A stretch of 64,000 nucleotides of DNA, taken from positions 1,860,001-1,924,000 of the forward strand of contig LR134495.1 of NCBI GenBank assembly GCA_900638155.1, written 5' to 3'. The notes under the pieces are model-generated. The model saw only the letters and a list, made by a program, of their open reading frames with translations. It made no database searches and was not told the origin of the DNA. How positions within the stretch are numbered: position 1 is the first letter of the stretch; each line of letters starts with the position of its first letter. A program made the translations under genes and the position numbers. This stretch comes from Mannheimia haemolytica (lineage in GTDB: Bacteria > Pseudomonadota > Gammaproteobacteria > Enterobacterales > Pasteurellaceae). Below, in pieces: positions 1 through 10,405 of this stretch.

Positions 1-260
1 ATTTAAAAATTAAAGAATATAAAGTATTGCAAATGTCTCCTGCTTTATGTGTACAAGATTTTATTTTAAATAGTAAAACTAATTTTAAAAGCTCATTACA
101 GGATGATAGAGCTATTCGTTGTAATAATGAGGATAAAATAAAAAATCAAGCTAAACTTAAAAAGCCTAATTATTTCTTAACAAAAATACAAAAAGAACTT
201 TACAGACCATTTAAACAGCTAAAACAAAAAGTATTTACTACTTATATAACATTCAAATAA
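1..260 (+). CDS. C-terminal end of a probable glycosyltransferase family 25 (LPS) protein, partial
   Basis: The frame is open from the left window edge (codons from base 3) to TAA at 258-260, so this is the last ~85 codons of a gene starting outside the window. The visible part carries a PALCVQDF motif followed by Ser/Asp-rich sequence, an arginine pair and a Lys-rich tail. This resembles, from memory, the C-terminus of Pasteurellaceae GT25 lipooligosaccharide glycosyltransferases (LpsA/Lic2A type), where a Pro-x-x-x-x-Gln-Asp segment precedes the Lys/Arg-rich tail. The stretch is very AT-rich, as is common for such genes. The catalytic region is not in the window, so the sugar and acceptor cannot be inferred. 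Family assignment is tentative; being a real coding end is likelier. Confidence 0.5.
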
Positions 261-270
261 GGATACACCA

Positions 271-576
271 ATGAACACAGCACAATTCCACCAAGCCGTA
301 GAGCAAGTATGGCAACAAATTGAAGAAAAAATTGATGACGAAGGATTATCAGTGGACACTGAAATCCAAGGAGCGGTTTGCACCTTAACCTTTGATGATG
401 AATCGCAAATTATCATCAATAAACAAGAGGCAATGTTAGAATTATGGCTTGCCAGCAAATTAGGCGGTTTCCACTTTAAAAATGTAGAAGGCGAATGGGT
501 AACAGATGAAGGTCGCTCGTTCTGGCAACATTTAGAAGAAGCTTTTGCTCGACACGGAGAAAGCGTTTCTTTCTAA
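271..576 (+). CDS. cyaY: Iron donor / frataxin-like protein CyaY
   Basis: 101 aa, the usual length of bacterial frataxin. The N-terminal helix is rich in acidic residues (EEKIDDEG and neighbours), the iron-binding surface of this family. The central strands include TFDDESQIIINKQE and the family signature with W, and LWLASKLGGFHF; the C-terminus has the conserved W-x-x-L helix. Frataxin binds Fe2+ in the cytosol and modulates Fe-S cluster assembly by IscS/IscU. The start is an ATG with AAGGA 8-12 bases upstream (AATAAGGATACACC). It lies alone between the partial glycosyltransferase and recQ and has its own terminator. Family membership is clear; its regulatory role here is inferred. Confidence 0.93.
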   Translation: MNTAQFHQAVEQVWQQIEEKIDDEGLSVDTEIQGAVCTLTFDDESQIIINKQEAMLELWLASKLGGFHFKNVEGEWVTDEGRSFWQHLEEAFARHGESVSF

Positions 577-597
577 TACCTAATTGTTAACTAAGAC

Positions 598-625
598 AGC
601 ACTCGTCTTTGATGAGTGCTTTATT
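598..625 (+). terminator. Intrinsic terminator after cyaY
   Basis: A 10-bp stem AGCACTCGTC / GATGAGTGCT (598-607 with 611-620, one G-T pair) has a TTT loop and is followed by TTATTTTCATTTT. A second perfect 7-bp inverted repeat ATACTCG/CGAGTAT (639-645 with 653-659) follows at once, just ahead of the recQ start, without a T-run. Confidence 0.75.
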
Positions 626-684
626 TTCATTTTAAAAGATACTCGCAGAAGACGAGTATTATCGTAAGTAGCAACCAACTACCA

Positions 685-2484
685 ATGAACACCACCGCAA
701 TTTCTGTTTTAAATAATATTTTTGGCTATCAAAAATTCCGAGACGGGCAAGAAGAAGTTATCAATGCCGTATTGGAAAATCGTGATTGCCTCGTGATTAT
801 GACAACAGGCGGTGGCAAATCTCTATGCTACCAAGTGCCGGCTTTGTGCCTAGACGGCATCACTTTGGTGATTTCTCCGCTGATTTCGTTGATGAAAGAC
901 CAGGTGGATCAACTTATCACCAACGGCATTGAAGCAGCTTATCTTAACTCCACTCAAACGCTCGAAGAGCAGCAACTTGTGGAACAAAAAGCCTTATCCG
1001 GTCAATTAAAATTACTCTATCTTTCCCCTGAAAAGGTAATGACTCAAGGCTTTTTCCACTTTATTTCGCTATGTAAAATCAGCTTTATTGCGGTTGATGA
1101 AGCCCATTGTGTTTCCCAATGGGGGCACGATTTCCGCCCTGAATACACTCTACTGGGTGGCTTACGAAACACTTTTCCGAATGTACCGTTAATGGCTCTC
1201 ACCGCCACGGCAGATCCGACAACCCGCTCCGATATTCTGCATCATTTACGCTTAAATAGCCCACATATCTATTTAGGCAGCTTTGATCGCCCCAATATTC
1301 GCTACACCGTGCAGGAAAAATTTAAACCGCTTGAACAGCTCATTAAATTCATCAGCAAACAGCAAGGCAAAAGCGGGATTGTTTACTGCAACAGCCGTAA
1401 AAAAGTGGAAGAAATCACCGAGAAACTTTCTGCCCGTAGAATCAGCGTGATGGGCTATCACGCCGGTATGAGTTTTGAACAACGGGAACGGGTGCAGAAT
1501 GCGTTTCAGCGTGATGATATTCAAATTGTGGTTGCCACCATTGCGTTTGGTATGGGGATCAACAAATCTAACGTCCGTTTTGTAGTGCATTTCGATTTAC
1601 CTCGTTCTATCGAATCTTACTACCAAGAAACCGGACGAGCAGGACGAGACGACTTGCCCTCTGAAGCAGTGCTGTTTTACGATCCAAGCGATTACGCTTG
1701 GCTACAAAAAATATTATTGGAAGAACCTGAAAGTGAACAACGAAATATAAAACAACATAAATTACAAGCGATTGGCGATTTCGCCGAATCACAAACTTGT
1801 CGCCGTTTAGTCTTGCTGAATTACTTTGGAGAACATCGGCAGGAGCAATGCAAAAACTGTGATATTTGTTTAGATCCACCGCAACAATACGATGGATTAC
1901 TTGATGCCCAAAAAGTGATGTCGGTGATTTATCGCACCGGTCAAATTTTCGGTCAGCACCATATTATTGCGGTATTACGAGGAATGAACAACCTCAAAAT
2001 TCGCGAGCATCAACACGACCAACTTTCCGTTTATGGTATCGGCAAAGAACAAAGCCAACATTATTGGCAAAATGTGGTTCGGCAACTGATTCATTTAGGG
2101 TTGATTATTCAAAATATTGCCAACCATTCTGCTCTGCAATTAACCGAAAGTGCCAGACCGTTTTTGCGTGGAGAAAAGCAACTTCAGCTTGCATTGCCAC
2201 GTTTAGGTATATCTGCGACGGCATTTGTGCAAAAACAGGCAAGCCACCGCTATGATAAAGACTTATTCGCACGCTTACGTTTTTTACGCAAACAGATCGC
2301 TGACCTCGAAAATATTCCACCTTATATCGTATTTAACGATGCGACCTTGCAAGAAATGGCAGAATTTCTCCCGACTTCAAAAGTGGAAATGTTAGAAATT
2401 AATGGTGTTGGTGAACGAAAATTTGAACGATTTGGGCAAGCATTTATGAGTTTAATCAAAGAACATCAAAATAACCGAAAATAG
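685..2484 (+). CDS. recQ: ATP-dependent DNA helicase RecQ
   Basis: 599 aa from the ATG at 685. An earlier in-frame start at 616 would add 23 residues that lie in the terminator/hairpin region and do not look like RecQ, whereas [14 protein letters not shown] right after 685 matches the usual N-terminus. Visible helicase motifs: motif 0 with the Gln of FRDGQ, Walker [12 protein letters not shown], Walker [16 protein letters not shown], motif [11 protein letters not shown]. The zinc-binding cysteines follow (C-x16-C-x2-C-x2-C style around QTCRR...CKNCDIC), then the winged-helix RQC domain and a C-terminal HRDC domain. RecQ is a 3'-5' helicase for recombination and replication-fork repair. It has no obvious operon partner. 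Confidence 0.97.
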   Translation: MNTTAISVLNNIFGYQKFRDGQEEVINAVLENRDCLVIMTTGGGKSLCYQVPALCLDGITLVISPLISLMKDQVDQLITNGIEAAYLNSTQTLEEQQLVEQKALSGQLKLLYLSPEKVMTQGFFHFISLCKISFIAVDEAHCVSQWGHDFRPEYTLLGGLRNTFPNVPLMALTATADPTTRSDILHHLRLNSPHIYLGSFDRPNIRYTVQEKFKPLEQLIKFISKQQGKSGIVYCNSRKKVEEITEKLSARRISVMGYHAGMSFEQRERVQNAFQRDDIQIVVATIAFGMGINKSNVRFVVHFDLPRSIESYYQETGRAGRDDLPSEAVLFYDPSDYAWLQKILLEEPESEQRNIKQHKLQAIGDFAESQTCRRLVLLNYFGEHRQEQCKNCDICLDPPQQYDGLLDAQKVMSVIYRTGQIFGQHHIIAVLRGMNNLKIREHQHDQLSVYGIGKEQSQHYWQNVVRQLIHLGLIIQNIANHSALQLTESARPFLRGEKQLQLALPRLGISATAFVQKQASHRYDKDLFARLRFLRKQIADLENIPPYIVFNDATLQEMAEFLPTSKVEMLEINGVGERKFERFGQAFMSLIKEHQNNRK

Positions 2485-2642
2485 GCAGTTAAATAAAGGC
2501 TTTATTATTGCATAAGCACTGAAAATCTTATAGAATCCGCACGTTTAGCTGTTTTTTAATCACTTAAAACAAGCAATCTAAAATATTTATACGCTCTCAA
2601 GCGGTAAAATTTAAGCAAAAATTTACTAGAAGGAATAAGGCT

Positions 2643-3185
2643 ATTAAACCTGTAAAACGTGTTCAATCAAATCGTGCACATCGTCTTAATGACGAAATTC
2701 GTGGCGTAAAAGAAGTTCGCTTAACCGATGAAAATGGCGAACAAGTTGGTATTGTATCACTTCAAGATGCTCTAAATAGAGCAGAAGAAGCTGAATTGGA
2801 TTTAGTGGAAATCAGCCCAAATGCTGAACCACCGGTTTGTCGTATTATGAACTATGGAAAGTTCATCTACGAAAAAGAGAAAGCAGCAAAAGAACAAAAG
2901 AAAAAGCAAAAAGTTGTTCAAGTTAAAGAGATCAAATTCCGTCCTGGAACTGATGATGGCGATTATCAAGTTAAACTTCGTAGCATTATCCGTTTCTTAG
3001 AAGATGGGGATAAAGTAAAAATCACAGTGCGTTTCCGTGGTCGTGAAATGGCTCACCAAGAAATCGGTATGGACGTTTTAGAACGTGTCAAAGCAGATAC
3101 TGCAGAAATTGCAATGGTAGAATCAGCTCCGGGCAAATTGGAAGGTCGCCAAGTTGTGATGGTGATCGCACCTAAGAAGAAATAA
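2643..3185 (+). CDS. infC: Translation initiation factor IF-3, AUU start
   Basis: 180 aa if translation begins at the ATT at 2643, matching the E. coli length. The next in-frame ATG would cut off about 50 residues including the conserved N-terminal domain ([39 protein letters not shown]). AAGGA and AAGG lie 5-12 bases upstream of ATT. IF3 binds the 30S subunit, discriminates against non-AUG starts and splits 70S ribosomes. The AUU codon is the established autoregulation device of infC: the protein reduces initiation at its own start. The C-terminal domain [17 protein letters not shown] and RGREMAH is intact. Unlike E. coli, thrS is not upstream; recQ is. Confidence 0.96.
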   Translation: MKPVKRVQSNRAHRLNDEIRGVKEVRLTDENGEQVGIVSLQDALNRAEEAELDLVEISPNAEPPVCRIMNYGKFIYEKEKAAKEQKKKQKVVQVKEIKFRPGTDDGDYQVKLRSIIRFLEDGDKVKITVRFRGREMAHQEIGMDVLERVKADTAEIAMVESAPGKLEGRQVVMVIAPKKK

Positions 3186-3193
3186 TTTCGATA

Positions 3194-3219
3194 AGCACAT
3201 TGTTTTAATGTGCTTTTTT
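3194..3219 (+). terminator. Intrinsic terminator after infC
   Basis: An 8-bp perfect stem AGCACATT / AATGTGCT (3194-3201 with 3207-3214) with loop GTTTT is followed by a run of six T. It may separate infC from rpmI-rplT or act as a partial terminator, since in E. coli the three genes are partly co-transcribed. Confidence 0.8.
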
Positions 3220-3449
3220 CTTGATTAAAGCTTAAATTGGCTTGCATAGCGGTTATATTTTCGCTAAAATTCGCAAGCTTTTTTGCCTAGCCAAGAAAGA
3301 GAAAATGCTCAACAGGCAAACTCAGCAGCCTGCTTGACTTTTTAACGATGAAAATCGTATAGCGGAGAATAAGTGCTTCCAAGTAATTTTGTTCACAAAA
3401 TTCGCCTTATTTTCATAATATTTAACAAACAATGCGGAGTTTTTTAACA
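3220..3449 (+). promoter_or_regulatory. rpmI leader with possible attenuator
   Basis: This 230-base untranslated stretch lies between the infC terminator and rpmI. It contains a hairpin CAACAGGC / GCCTGCTTG (3310-3317 with 3328-3336, one bulged C) followed by ACTTTTTAA, which has the form of an intrinsic terminator inside the leader. In E. coli, L20 represses this operon through its mRNA leader. Whether this hairpin is an L20-responsive element is inference; no pseudoknot was folded. Confidence 0.4.
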
Positions 3450-3647
3450 ATGCCTAAAATTAAAACAGTACGTGGTGCTGCTAAGCGTTTCAAAAAAACA
3501 GCTTCAGGCGGTTTCAAACGTAAACAATCTCACTTACGTCACATTTTGACTAAGAAAACCACTAAACGTAAACGTCAATTGCGTCACAAATCAATGGTAG
3601 CGAAAGCTGACCAAGTTTTAGTAGTAGCGTGCTTACCATACGCATAA
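3450..3647 (+). CDS. rpmI: 50S ribosomal protein L35 (bL35)
   Basis: 65 aa, the standard L35 length, beginning [17 protein letters not shown], the family N-terminus, and extremely rich in Lys and Arg as expected for an rRNA-binding protein. The ATG at 3450 is preferred over an upstream in-frame start at 3432 because it gives the conserved Met-Pro-Lys end and has GCGGAG about 10 bases upstream. L35 sits in the large subunit near the base of the central protuberance. It is followed after 106 bases by rplT, the conserved order of the infC-rpmI-rplT cluster. Confidence 0.97.
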   Translation: MPKIKTVRGAAKRFKKTASGGFKRKQSHLRHILTKKTTKRKRQLRHKSMVAKADQVLVVACLPYA

Positions 3648-3750
3648 GCCTTTTAGGTTAGTGTAGTAAAAAGTACGGACGTACGGATAGAATTCTTAGT
3701 AAAGGTCGTGATGACGACCACCAATCAAAATAGACAATTTAGGAGATTAA

Positions 3751-4107
<357 letters not shown>

Positions 4108-4125
4108 TTTTAAAGAATAGAAATG

Positions 4126-4149
4126 AGGACGCCTAGTGCGTCCTTTTTT
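4126..4149 (+). terminator. Intrinsic terminator after rplT
   Basis: A 7-bp perfect stem AGGACGC / GCGTCCT (4126-4132 with 4138-4144) with loop CTAGT is followed by TTTTTT. This is a strong terminator closing the infC-rpmI-rplT cluster. Confidence 0.9.
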
Positions 4150-4231
4150 ATGGATAAAATAATCTTTTTAAGAATTAATAGCAAAATAAGCGGTCAAAAA
4201 AGCAAAATATTTTGCAATATAAGGAAATGAT

Positions 4232-4507
4232 ATGAAAAAATTAATTTTACTCGGATTAAGCGTTGCACTAACCGCCTGTTCGACACCCCAACAACAAAGC
4301 ACAGTACCAATGGATATGCAAGCAGTTCAGGATTGCCATCAACGAGTAATCAATAAGCAAACTATTGATAAAAATACAAAGCAACATGATGAGCCATTAA
4401 ACCAAAGCGATAAACGCTCAAAAAGCATAAATCTGCCAATTCACCCTGTAATTTACCCAAGCATAGGAGTGGGCTACCATTACGGCCGGAAGCGATATCG
4501 CTATTGA
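4232..4507 (+). CDS. Small hypothetical lipoprotein
   Basis: 91 aa. The N-terminus is a lipoprotein signal: MKK, a hydrophobic stretch, then LTAC with Cys16 as the lipidation site. The mature part is polar, rich in Gln, Lys and Asp, and ends in a Gly/Tyr/Arg motif (GVGYHYGRKRYRY). It has a ribosome binding site AAGGA eight bases before ATG and faces uvrC tail to tail with a four-base gap. I do not recognise the mature sequence. The lipid-anchored envelope location is well supported; the function is unknown. Confidence 0.75.
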   Translation: MKKLILLGLSVALTACSTPQQQSTVPMDMQAVQDCHQRVINKQTIDKNTKQHDEPLNQSDKRSKSINLPIHPVIYPSIGVGYHYGRKRYRY

Positions 4508-4511
4508 TAAT

Positions 4512-6350
4512 TTAACTATTTTTTAATGTATCAAAAATAACCTCTGCCAAAGCTTTAGAAATTCCCGGAACTGATTGAATCTCTTCCAAGGTTGCAGACT
4601 TCACCCCCTGCATTCCGCCTAAATATTTTAGCAACGCTTGTCGGCGTTTTGCACCTACACCGGCAATAGATTCCAACCCACTTTCGGTAAAGGCCTTTTG
4701 GCGTTTTTTACGATGCCCACTAATGGCATGCTGGTGGGATTCATCTCTAATATGCTGAATTAAATGCAGAGCAAGACTATCTAGCGGTAAGTGGATTTCT
4801 TTGTCCCATTTGCTGATAATTAAAGTTTCCAGCCCGGCTTTACGTTCTACTCCTTTCGCAACGCCAATGAGTAACGGCTTTTGTTTATCCCAATTCACAT
4901 TGAGTGATTCAAAGGTTGCCAATGCTCGGTTCAACTGCCCTTTGCCACCATCAATAAAAATAATATCAGGGATCTTTTCTGGCGGTAATTCTCGATTATA
5001 GCGTTTCAGGAGAGCCTGCTCCATTGCTGCATAATCATCACCTCCGGTAATCCCCTCAATGTTAAAACGGCGGTAATCCGATTTTAGCGGCCCATTTTCA
5101 TCAAACACCACGCAAGAAGCCACCGTTTGGTTGCCCATTGTATGACTGATGTCAAAGCACTCCATTCTTTTAATCTCTGACATTTTCAACATTTCTTTCA
5201 ATGCCTGATAACGGCTTTGAATATGGGATTCTTGCTTAAGTTGTAAGGCTAATGCTGCTATTGCATTAGTTCTAGCTAAAGCTAAATAACGCTGTTTATC
5301 ACCTCTGATGGCATTATCTAAAATGCTGACTTTATGCCCTGCTTGCTCACTTAAAATTTCGCTGAGTGCCTTAGATTCACTTAATTGATGATCAATCACA
5401 ATTTGGTTAGGTATGGTGCGATGCTGGTTCATTTGTAAATAAAACTGACCAACAAAGGTATCTGCTAGCTCGGTTAAGTCTGTATTACTTGGTACTTTTG
5501 GAAAGTAAGAACGATTACCCAACACCTTACCTTGTCTAACAAACAAGATATGCACACACGCAATCCCATTTTGATAAAGGATTGAGATAATATCAAGATC
5601 ATCTAGCCGATCATTAGAGACGAATTGCTTTTCTTGCACCGCTCTTACGGATTGAATTTGATCCCGAAAACGTGCTGCACCTTCAAAATCCAAAACCTCC
5701 GCCGCATCTTCCATTTTCTGTACCAGATGCTCGACTACTTGCTGATCTTTTCCCTGCAAAAACAAACGAACCAAATTAACCTGCTGATCGTATTCAACGG
5801 GTGAATAACAGCCCTCTACACAAGGGGCTAAACAGCGTCCGATCTGATACTGTAAGCAAGGTCGTGAACGGTTTTTATAATAAGTATCTTCACACTGACG
5901 AATAGGAAAAATTTTTTGCAATAAATTCAGTGTTTCCCGAACTGCCGTAACATTCGGATAAGGCCCAAAATATTCACCGGCGATCTTTTTACTACCACGA
6001 AATGCTGTTAAACGAGGATGCTTATGTTTAGTTAACAGAATATAAGGATAAGATTTGTCATCTCTGAGCAACACGTTATATTTCGGCTGATTTTCCTTAA
6101 TATAATTGTGCTCAAGAAGCAGCGCCTCTGTTTCAGAATGGGTGATCGTCGTTTCAATATTAGCAATATTTGCCACCAAGGCTTCCGTTTTTTTACTGGA
6201 AAGTTGGCTACGAAAATAGCTGGCTAAACGCTTTTTTAAATCTTTGGCTTTACCCACATAGATTATCGTGCCTTTGCTATCATACATACGATAAACACCC
6301 GGTTGGTGAGGCACATTTAACAGGAAAGATTTAGCGTTAAATTCAGACAT
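4512..6350 (-). CDS. uvrC: Excinuclease ABC subunit C
   Basis: 612 aa, typical UvrC length. The N-terminal GIY-YIG-type nuclease domain begins with [25 protein letters not shown] and makes the 3' incision. The UVR motif is near residues 200-240 ([17 protein letters not shown]). The C-terminal RNase H-like nuclease that makes the 5' cut includes [10 protein letters not shown] and [10 protein letters not shown], followed by a tandem HhH region ([29 protein letters not shown]). UvrC acts with UvrAB in nucleotide excision repair. It lies 78 bases downstream of pgsA on the same strand, an arrangement also known in enterobacteria. Confidence 0.98.
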   Translation of the reverse strand: MSEFNAKSFLLNVPHQPGVYRMYDSKGTIIYVGKAKDLKKRLASYFRSQLSSKKTEALVANIANIETTITHSETEALLLEHNYIKENQPKYNVLLRDDKSYPYILLTKHKHPRLTAFRGSKKIAGEYFGPYPNVTAVRETLNLLQKIFPIRQCEDTYYKNRSRPCLQYQIGRCLAPCVEGCYSPVEYDQQVNLVRLFLQGKDQQVVEHLVQKMEDAAEVLDFEGAARFRDQIQSVRAVQEKQFVSNDRLDDLDIISILYQNGIACVHILFVRQGKVLGNRSYFPKVPSNTDLTELADTFVGQFYLQMNQHRTIPNQIVIDHQLSESKALSEILSEQAGHKVSILDNAIRGDKQRYLALARTNAIAALALQLKQESHIQSRYQALKEMLKMSEIKRMECFDISHTMGNQTVASCVVFDENGPLKSDYRRFNIEGITGGDDYAAMEQALLKRYNRELPPEKIPDIIFIDGGKGQLNRALATFESLNVNWDKQKPLLIGVAKGVERKAGLETLIISKWDKEIHLPLDSLALHLIQHIRDESHQHAISGHRKKRQKAFTESGLESIAGVGAKRRQALLKYLGGMQGVKSATLEEIQSVPGISKALAEVIFDTLKNS

Positions 6351-6428
6351 TAGAGTTGATAAAATTGAAAATCGTAGAGCGGTATTTCCACTCTACAAAA
6401 TTGCAAAAAATAATAAAAATATGACCGC

Positions 6429-6977
6429 TTATGACTTAAATAGACTATTCTTTGAAGCATTTAAATACTGCATCATAGACCAGATCGTTAAACCCACTGC
6501 AATATAAAGCAGAATAAAGGCTAAAATCTCCATTAGTTGGCTCTGTCTCCATAACATTCCGCCTAATGCGAGCATTTGAGCAGTCGTTTTTACTTTCCCC
6601 CAAATCGAAACGGCAACACTGGCCCTTTCCCCAAGCTCCGCCATCCATTCACGCAAAGCCGAAATAATAATTTCACGGGCAATCATAATGCAGATTGGAA
6701 TAGTAATCCACCAAGTATGGTAATACTCCGCCACGCAGACAAAAGCCACAGCAACTAATACTTTATCGGCAACAGGATCTAAAAAGGCACCAAGTCGGGT
6801 AGTTTGATTCCATTTGCGTGCTAAATAGCCGTCAAAGGCATCCGTAATCGATGCAATAAAAAAAATAAGTGTTGAAATTTCAGGCGCATATTTTGTCGGC
6901 AGATAAAAAGCCACAATAAAAAGTGGGATTAATCCTACCCGAAATAAGGTTAAATAAGTTGGGAAATTGAGCTTCAT
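6429..6977 (-). CDS. pgsA: CDP-diacylglycerol-glycerol-3-phosphate 3-phosphatidyltransferase
   Basis: 182 aa from the ATG at 6977, equal to E. coli PgsA. A further upstream start at 7031 would add 18 non-conserved residues, so I chose the start giving [18 protein letters not shown]. The CDP-alcohol phosphatidyltransferase signature is visible as D-A-F-D-G-Y-x-A-R-x(8)-G-x-F-L-D-P-x-A-D ([20 protein letters not shown]). Several hydrophobic segments fit an inner-membrane enzyme. It makes phosphatidylglycerophosphate, the first step to phosphatidylglycerol and cardiolipin. It is followed by uvrC. Confidence 0.96.
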   Translation of the reverse strand: MKLNFPTYLTLFRVGLIPLFIVAFYLPTKYAPEISTLIFFIASITDAFDGYLARKWNQTTRLGAFLDPVADKVLVAVAFVCVAEYYHTWWITIPICIMIAREIIISALREWMAELGERASVAVSIWGKVKTTAQMLALGGMLWRQSQLMEILAFILLYIAVGLTIWSMMQYLNASKNSLFKS

Positions 6978-7181
6978 AGCGAATTCATCGATGAAAAGGA
7001 ACATAAAGTAGAGTGATGTCAAGTGTAACATAACTAAATACTTTTTTTTACTCTCCTGTCACAAAATCGCATTGACTTTACAATAAATTACGGCTACCTT
7101 ACCTCTTGCTTTATGGAAATTTATCCATAGATATTAATCCATCGGATGTTCCGATTTAGACACAAAACAGAAGGAATTTTT

Positions 7182-7847
7182 ATGGAAAATCGTTTAGCTC
7201 ACAGCTATTCAACCGGCGAATCACTAATTAGCACCCACAAAGTGCTTCGCAATACCTATATGTTATTGGCAATGACGCTGACTTTCTCCGCAGTTGTTGC
7301 TTTTGTTGCAATGCAAATGAACGCACCAGCTATGCCGTGGTGGGGATTATTGGTCGGCTTTTACGGCTTACTTTTCTTAACCAATGCCACCTCAAATAGC
7401 AGTGCAGGTATCTTAAGCGTATTTGCTTTAACCGGCTTCTTAGGTTACACCTTAGGCCCGATTTTAAACCGTTACATCGGTGCGGGTTTAGGGGACATTG
7501 TCGCCCTTGCATTCGGTGCAACCGCATTGGTTTTCTTCGCTTGCTCTGCTTATGTGTTAACCACCAAAAAAGATATGAGCTTTATCAGCGGAATGATGGT
7601 TGCCCTGTTTGTGGTATTATTAGTCGGTATTATTGCCAATATATTCTTAGCAATTCCGGCATTAAGTTTAGCCCTAAGCAGCTTGTTTGTCATTTTCTCA
7701 AGCGGTGCGATTTTACTGGCAACCAGCAACATTATTCACGGTGGCGAAACCAACTACATTCGTGCAACCGTTGATTTATATGTGTCTATCTACAACCTAT
7801 TTGTAAGCTTCTTACAAATCTTCGGTGTGCTAGGTAGTGACGACTAG
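7182..7847 (+). CDS. yccA: Bax inhibitor-1 family inner-membrane protein, YccA-like
   Basis: 221 aa with about seven hydrophobic segments. The ATG at 7182 follows AGAAGGAA; an in-frame start at 7146 adds a 12-residue non-hydrophobic extension and is not favoured. N-terminal [28 protein letters not shown] and the C-terminal sequence with [23 protein letters not shown] match the YccA branch of the BI-1 (UPF0005) family. In E. coli YccA binds and moderates the membrane protease FtsH. The gene is followed by tusE, the same neighbour order as in E. coli, which supports orthology. It is transcribed divergently from pgsA. Confidence 0.88.
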   Translation: MENRLAHSYSTGESLISTHKVLRNTYMLLAMTLTFSAVVAFVAMQMNAPAMPWWGLLVGFYGLLFLTNATSNSSAGILSVFALTGFLGYTLGPILNRYIGAGLGDIVALAFGATALVFFACSAYVLTTKKDMSFISGMMVALFVVLLVGIIANIFLAIPALSLALSSLFVIFSSGAILLATSNIIHGGETNYIRATVDLYVSIYNLFVSFLQIFGVLGSDD

Positions 7848-7864
7848 CGTTTTAGTTTAAGAGG

Positions 7865-7890
7865 AATGCCACATTATGTGGCATTTTTAT
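7865..7890 (+). terminator. Terminator between yccA and tusE
   Basis: A 10-bp perfect inverted repeat AATGCCACAT / ATGTGGCATT (7865-7874 with 7876-7885) is followed by TTTTTAT. The right arm contains an ATG in frame with tusE, but a start inside a terminator stem is unlikely. Confidence 0.8.
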
Positions 7891-7893
7891 TTG

Positions 7894-8226
7894 ATGACGA
7901 TTGAATTAAATAATATCCAATACCCAACCGATGCTTCAGGCTATTTAACTAATTTAAATGATTGGTCTGTAGAATTAGCAGAAAAAATCGCCGAAAAAGA
8001 GCAAATTAGCTTAACCGCAGAACATTGGGAAATTATTTATCTGGTGCGGGATTTCTACCAAGAATACAAAACTTCACCAGCAATTCGAATGCTGGTAAAG
8101 ACAATGGCACAAAAATTCGGTGAAGAAAAAGGCAACAGCCGTTATTTACAACGCTTGTTTCCTGATGGTCCTGCAAAACAAGCCACTAAAATTGCAGGTC
8201 TGCCAAAACCGGCAAAATGCTTGTAA
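7894..8226 (+). CDS. tusE: Sulfurtransferase TusE (DsrC family)
   Basis: 110 aa, close to the family length. The ATG at 7894 is chosen over one at 7876 that falls inside the upstream terminator hairpin. The protein ends GLPKPAKCL, where the penultimate Cys is the conserved sulfur-carrying residue of TusE/DsrC. The W-x-x-x-x-A-E...L-T-x-x-H-W pattern ([27 protein letters not shown]) also fits. TusE accepts sulfur from TusBCD and passes it to MnmA for 2-thiolation of tRNA wobble uridines. Synteny with yccA agrees with E. coli. Confidence 0.94.
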   Translation: MTIELNNIQYPTDASGYLTNLNDWSVELAEKIAEKEQISLTAEHWEIIYLVRDFYQEYKTSPAIRMLVKTMAQKFGEEKGNSRYLQRLFPDGPAKQATKIAGLPKPAKCL

Positions 8227-8270
8227 TACATTTCCCTGTATCAAAACAAAAAGATGTAAATTAGGCTATC

Positions 8271-8323
8271 GATCTGCTCTCCATTCAGCTAGATTAAATA
8301 TTCAGCTGAATAAAGAGCAGATC
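8271..8323. repeat. Long interrupted hairpin between convergent tusE and ilvD
   Basis: Arms 8271-8290 and 8304-8323 pair as 10 bp GATCTGCTCT/AGAGCAGATC, a 2x2 mismatch CC/AA, then 8 bp ATTCAGCT/AGCTGAAT, around a 13-base loop. No clean T-run follows on either strand. It sits between two convergent genes, so it may be a bidirectional transcription or mRNA-end structure. Confidence 0.6.
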
Positions 8324-8359
8324 AATATATTATTGAAATGCTTCTTTTTTCTAATTTAT

Positions 8360-10207
8360 TTACTTTAACAGCGATTTATCTCTCACCGCACCTTTATCAG
8401 CAGAGGTGGCAAAATGTCCAAACACTTTTAGTGCAAACGACACTTCTCGCTCACGTTTTAGCGGCTGCCACGCTTTATCGCCACGGGCTTCCATTTCTGC
8501 ACGGCGAGCAGCAAGTTCTTCATCTGAAACCATTAAGTTAATCGAACGATTCGGAATATCAATCGCCACCGTATCGCCATCGTTAATTAAGGCAATCGCG
8601 CCGCCTGAAGCAGCTTCCGGTGAGGCATGTCCGATAGATAAACCTGATGTACCTCCAGAGAAACGACCGTCAGTTAATAAGGCACATTTTTTGCCTAAGC
8701 CCATTGATTTCAAATAACTGGTCGGATAAAGCATTTCTTGCATACCCGGGCCGCCTTTCGGACCTTCGTAGCGAATAATTACGATATGCCCTTCTTTCAC
8801 TTTACCGCCTAAAATCCCCGCTACCGCATCTTCTTGGCTTTCAAACACAATTGCCGTACCGGTAAATTTCCAGATAGATTCATCTACCCCTGCGGTTTTA
8901 ACAATACAGCCGTCTTCTGCAATATTACCGAATAATACGGCTAAACCGCCCTCTTTGGTCACGGCATTTTCCACATTGCGAATACAGCCGTTTACACGGT
9001 CATCATCAACAGTGTCCCAACGGCAATCTTGCGAGAAAGCCTTAGTAGTACGAATTCCTGCCGGACCTGCACGGAAGAATTTGTGTAAATCTTCATCTTT
9101 ATTACGAATAATATCGTATTGATTCAGTTGCTCTTCTATCGTTAAACCTAGCACTGTTTTAACGTGGCGATGGATTAAACCTGCACGATCTAATTCGCCC
9201 AGCAAGCCCATAATTCCACCGGCACGGTGTACGTCTTCCATATGGTATTTATTGGTATTCGGGGCAATTTTACTTAAGCACGGCACGACACGAGAGAGGC
9301 GGTCAATATCTTCCATTTTAAAATCAACGCCGGCTTCTTGAGCAGTCGCTAGTAAATGAAGCACGGTATTACTTGAACCACCCATTGCAATATCAAGGCT
9401 CATTGCATTTTCAAACGCATCGAAGGTAGCGATTGAGCGAGGTAACACGCTCTCATCGTCTTGTTGGTAATATTTACGGCAAAGTTCCACAATTTCACGA
9501 CCTGCTCTTAGGAAAAGCTCTTTACGGTCAGCGTGAGTTGCCAACATTGAACCATTGCCCGGTAAACTTAAACCTAAAGCTTCAGTTAAACAGTTCATTG
9601 AGTTTGCGGTGAACATACCTGAGCAAGAACCACAAGTCGGGCAAGCACTACGTTCAATCGCATCAATACGTTCATCAGACACATTCGGGTCTGCACTTTC
9701 AATCATTGCATCGACTAAATCTAAGCGAATTAATTGATCGGAAAGTTTGGTTTTTCCAGCTTCCATCGGACCACCAGAGACAAAAATAGTCGGAATATTT
9801 AAGCGCATTGCTGCCATTAACATTCCCGGGGTGATTTTATCGCAGTTAGAGATACACACCATCGCATCGGCACAGTGAGCATTCACCATATATTCCACGC
9901 TGTCTGCAATTAAATCACGGCTTGGTAAAGAATAAAGCATTCCGCCGTGTCCCATTGCGATACCGTCATCAACCGCAATGGTGTTAAACTCTTTCGCTAC
10001 CCCACCGGCTTTTTCAATTTCTGCCGCAACCAACTGCCCCATATCTTTTAAGTGAACGTGGCCCGGCACAAATTGGGTAAATGAGTTTACCACCGCAATA
10101 ATCGGCTTACCAAAATCATTTTCTTTCATACCGGTTGCACGCCATAATGCACGAGCCCCCGCCATATTACGACCTTGCGTTGAGGTCGCTGAACGTAAAA
10201 TAGGCAT
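8360..10207 (-). CDS. ilvD: Dihydroxy-acid dehydratase
   Basis: 615 aa, standard for IlvD. The start is the ATG at 10207, preceded by GGAGAAG; a TTG four codons earlier overlaps that site and is rejected. The sequence begins [27 protein letters not shown] and has the Fe-S ligand motifs [10 protein letters not shown] and the [10 protein letters not shown] segment, plus the DGRFSGG and GH-SPEA region. The enzyme makes 2-keto acids for valine and isoleucine from dihydroxy acids with an iron-sulfur cluster. It stands apart from other ilv genes in this window. Confidence 0.97.
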   Translation of the reverse strand: MPILRSATSTQGRNMAGARALWRATGMKENDFGKPIIAVVNSFTQFVPGHVHLKDMGQLVAAEIEKAGGVAKEFNTIAVDDGIAMGHGGMLYSLPSRDLIADSVEYMVNAHCADAMVCISNCDKITPGMLMAAMRLNIPTIFVSGGPMEAGKTKLSDQLIRLDLVDAMIESADPNVSDERIDAIERSACPTCGSCSGMFTANSMNCLTEALGLSLPGNGSMLATHADRKELFLRAGREIVELCRKYYQQDDESVLPRSIATFDAFENAMSLDIAMGGSSNTVLHLLATAQEAGVDFKMEDIDRLSRVVPCLSKIAPNTNKYHMEDVHRAGGIMGLLGELDRAGLIHRHVKTVLGLTIEEQLNQYDIIRNKDEDLHKFFRAGPAGIRTTKAFSQDCRWDTVDDDRVNGCIRNVENAVTKEGGLAVLFGNIAEDGCIVKTAGVDESIWKFTGTAIVFESQEDAVAGILGGKVKEGHIVIIRYEGPKGGPGMQEMLYPTSYLKSMGLGKKCALLTDGRFSGGTSGLSIGHASPEAASGGAIALINDGDTVAIDIPNRSINLMVSDEELAARRAEMEARGDKAWQPLKREREVSFALKVFGHFATSADKGAVRDKSLLK

Positions 10208-10322
10208 AATCTTCTCCAATTTTTTATGTTGTGTTTGCTAAAAATACTTCATTCTACTTGAATTTTTCGGCAAGCGGTAATTTTTTTACAAGCGGTCAGA
10301 ATTAGCAAAAATTTTGCAAATC

Positions 10323-10338
10323 TGTGAGTTATATCACA
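10323..10338 (+). promoter_or_regulatory. CRP operator upstream of ptsG
   Basis: A perfect-consensus CRP half-site pair TGTGA-GTTATA-TCACA. TATGCT at 10360-10365 can serve as a -10 element, placing the CRP centre near -41.5 of a start around 10372 (class II geometry). The ptsG ATG is at 10406. Confidence 0.85.
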
Positions 10339-10405
10339 CCGTATCTACTTAAATTTAAGTATGCTATAAACCATCAAATTACAATCATAAAAAAGGAGAA
10401 ATTTT

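Noticed and set aside
2796..3185. infC as a 129-aa protein from the first ATG/GTG-type start
   Set aside because: It would lack the conserved IF3 N-terminal domain, which is encoded in frame from ATT at 2643.
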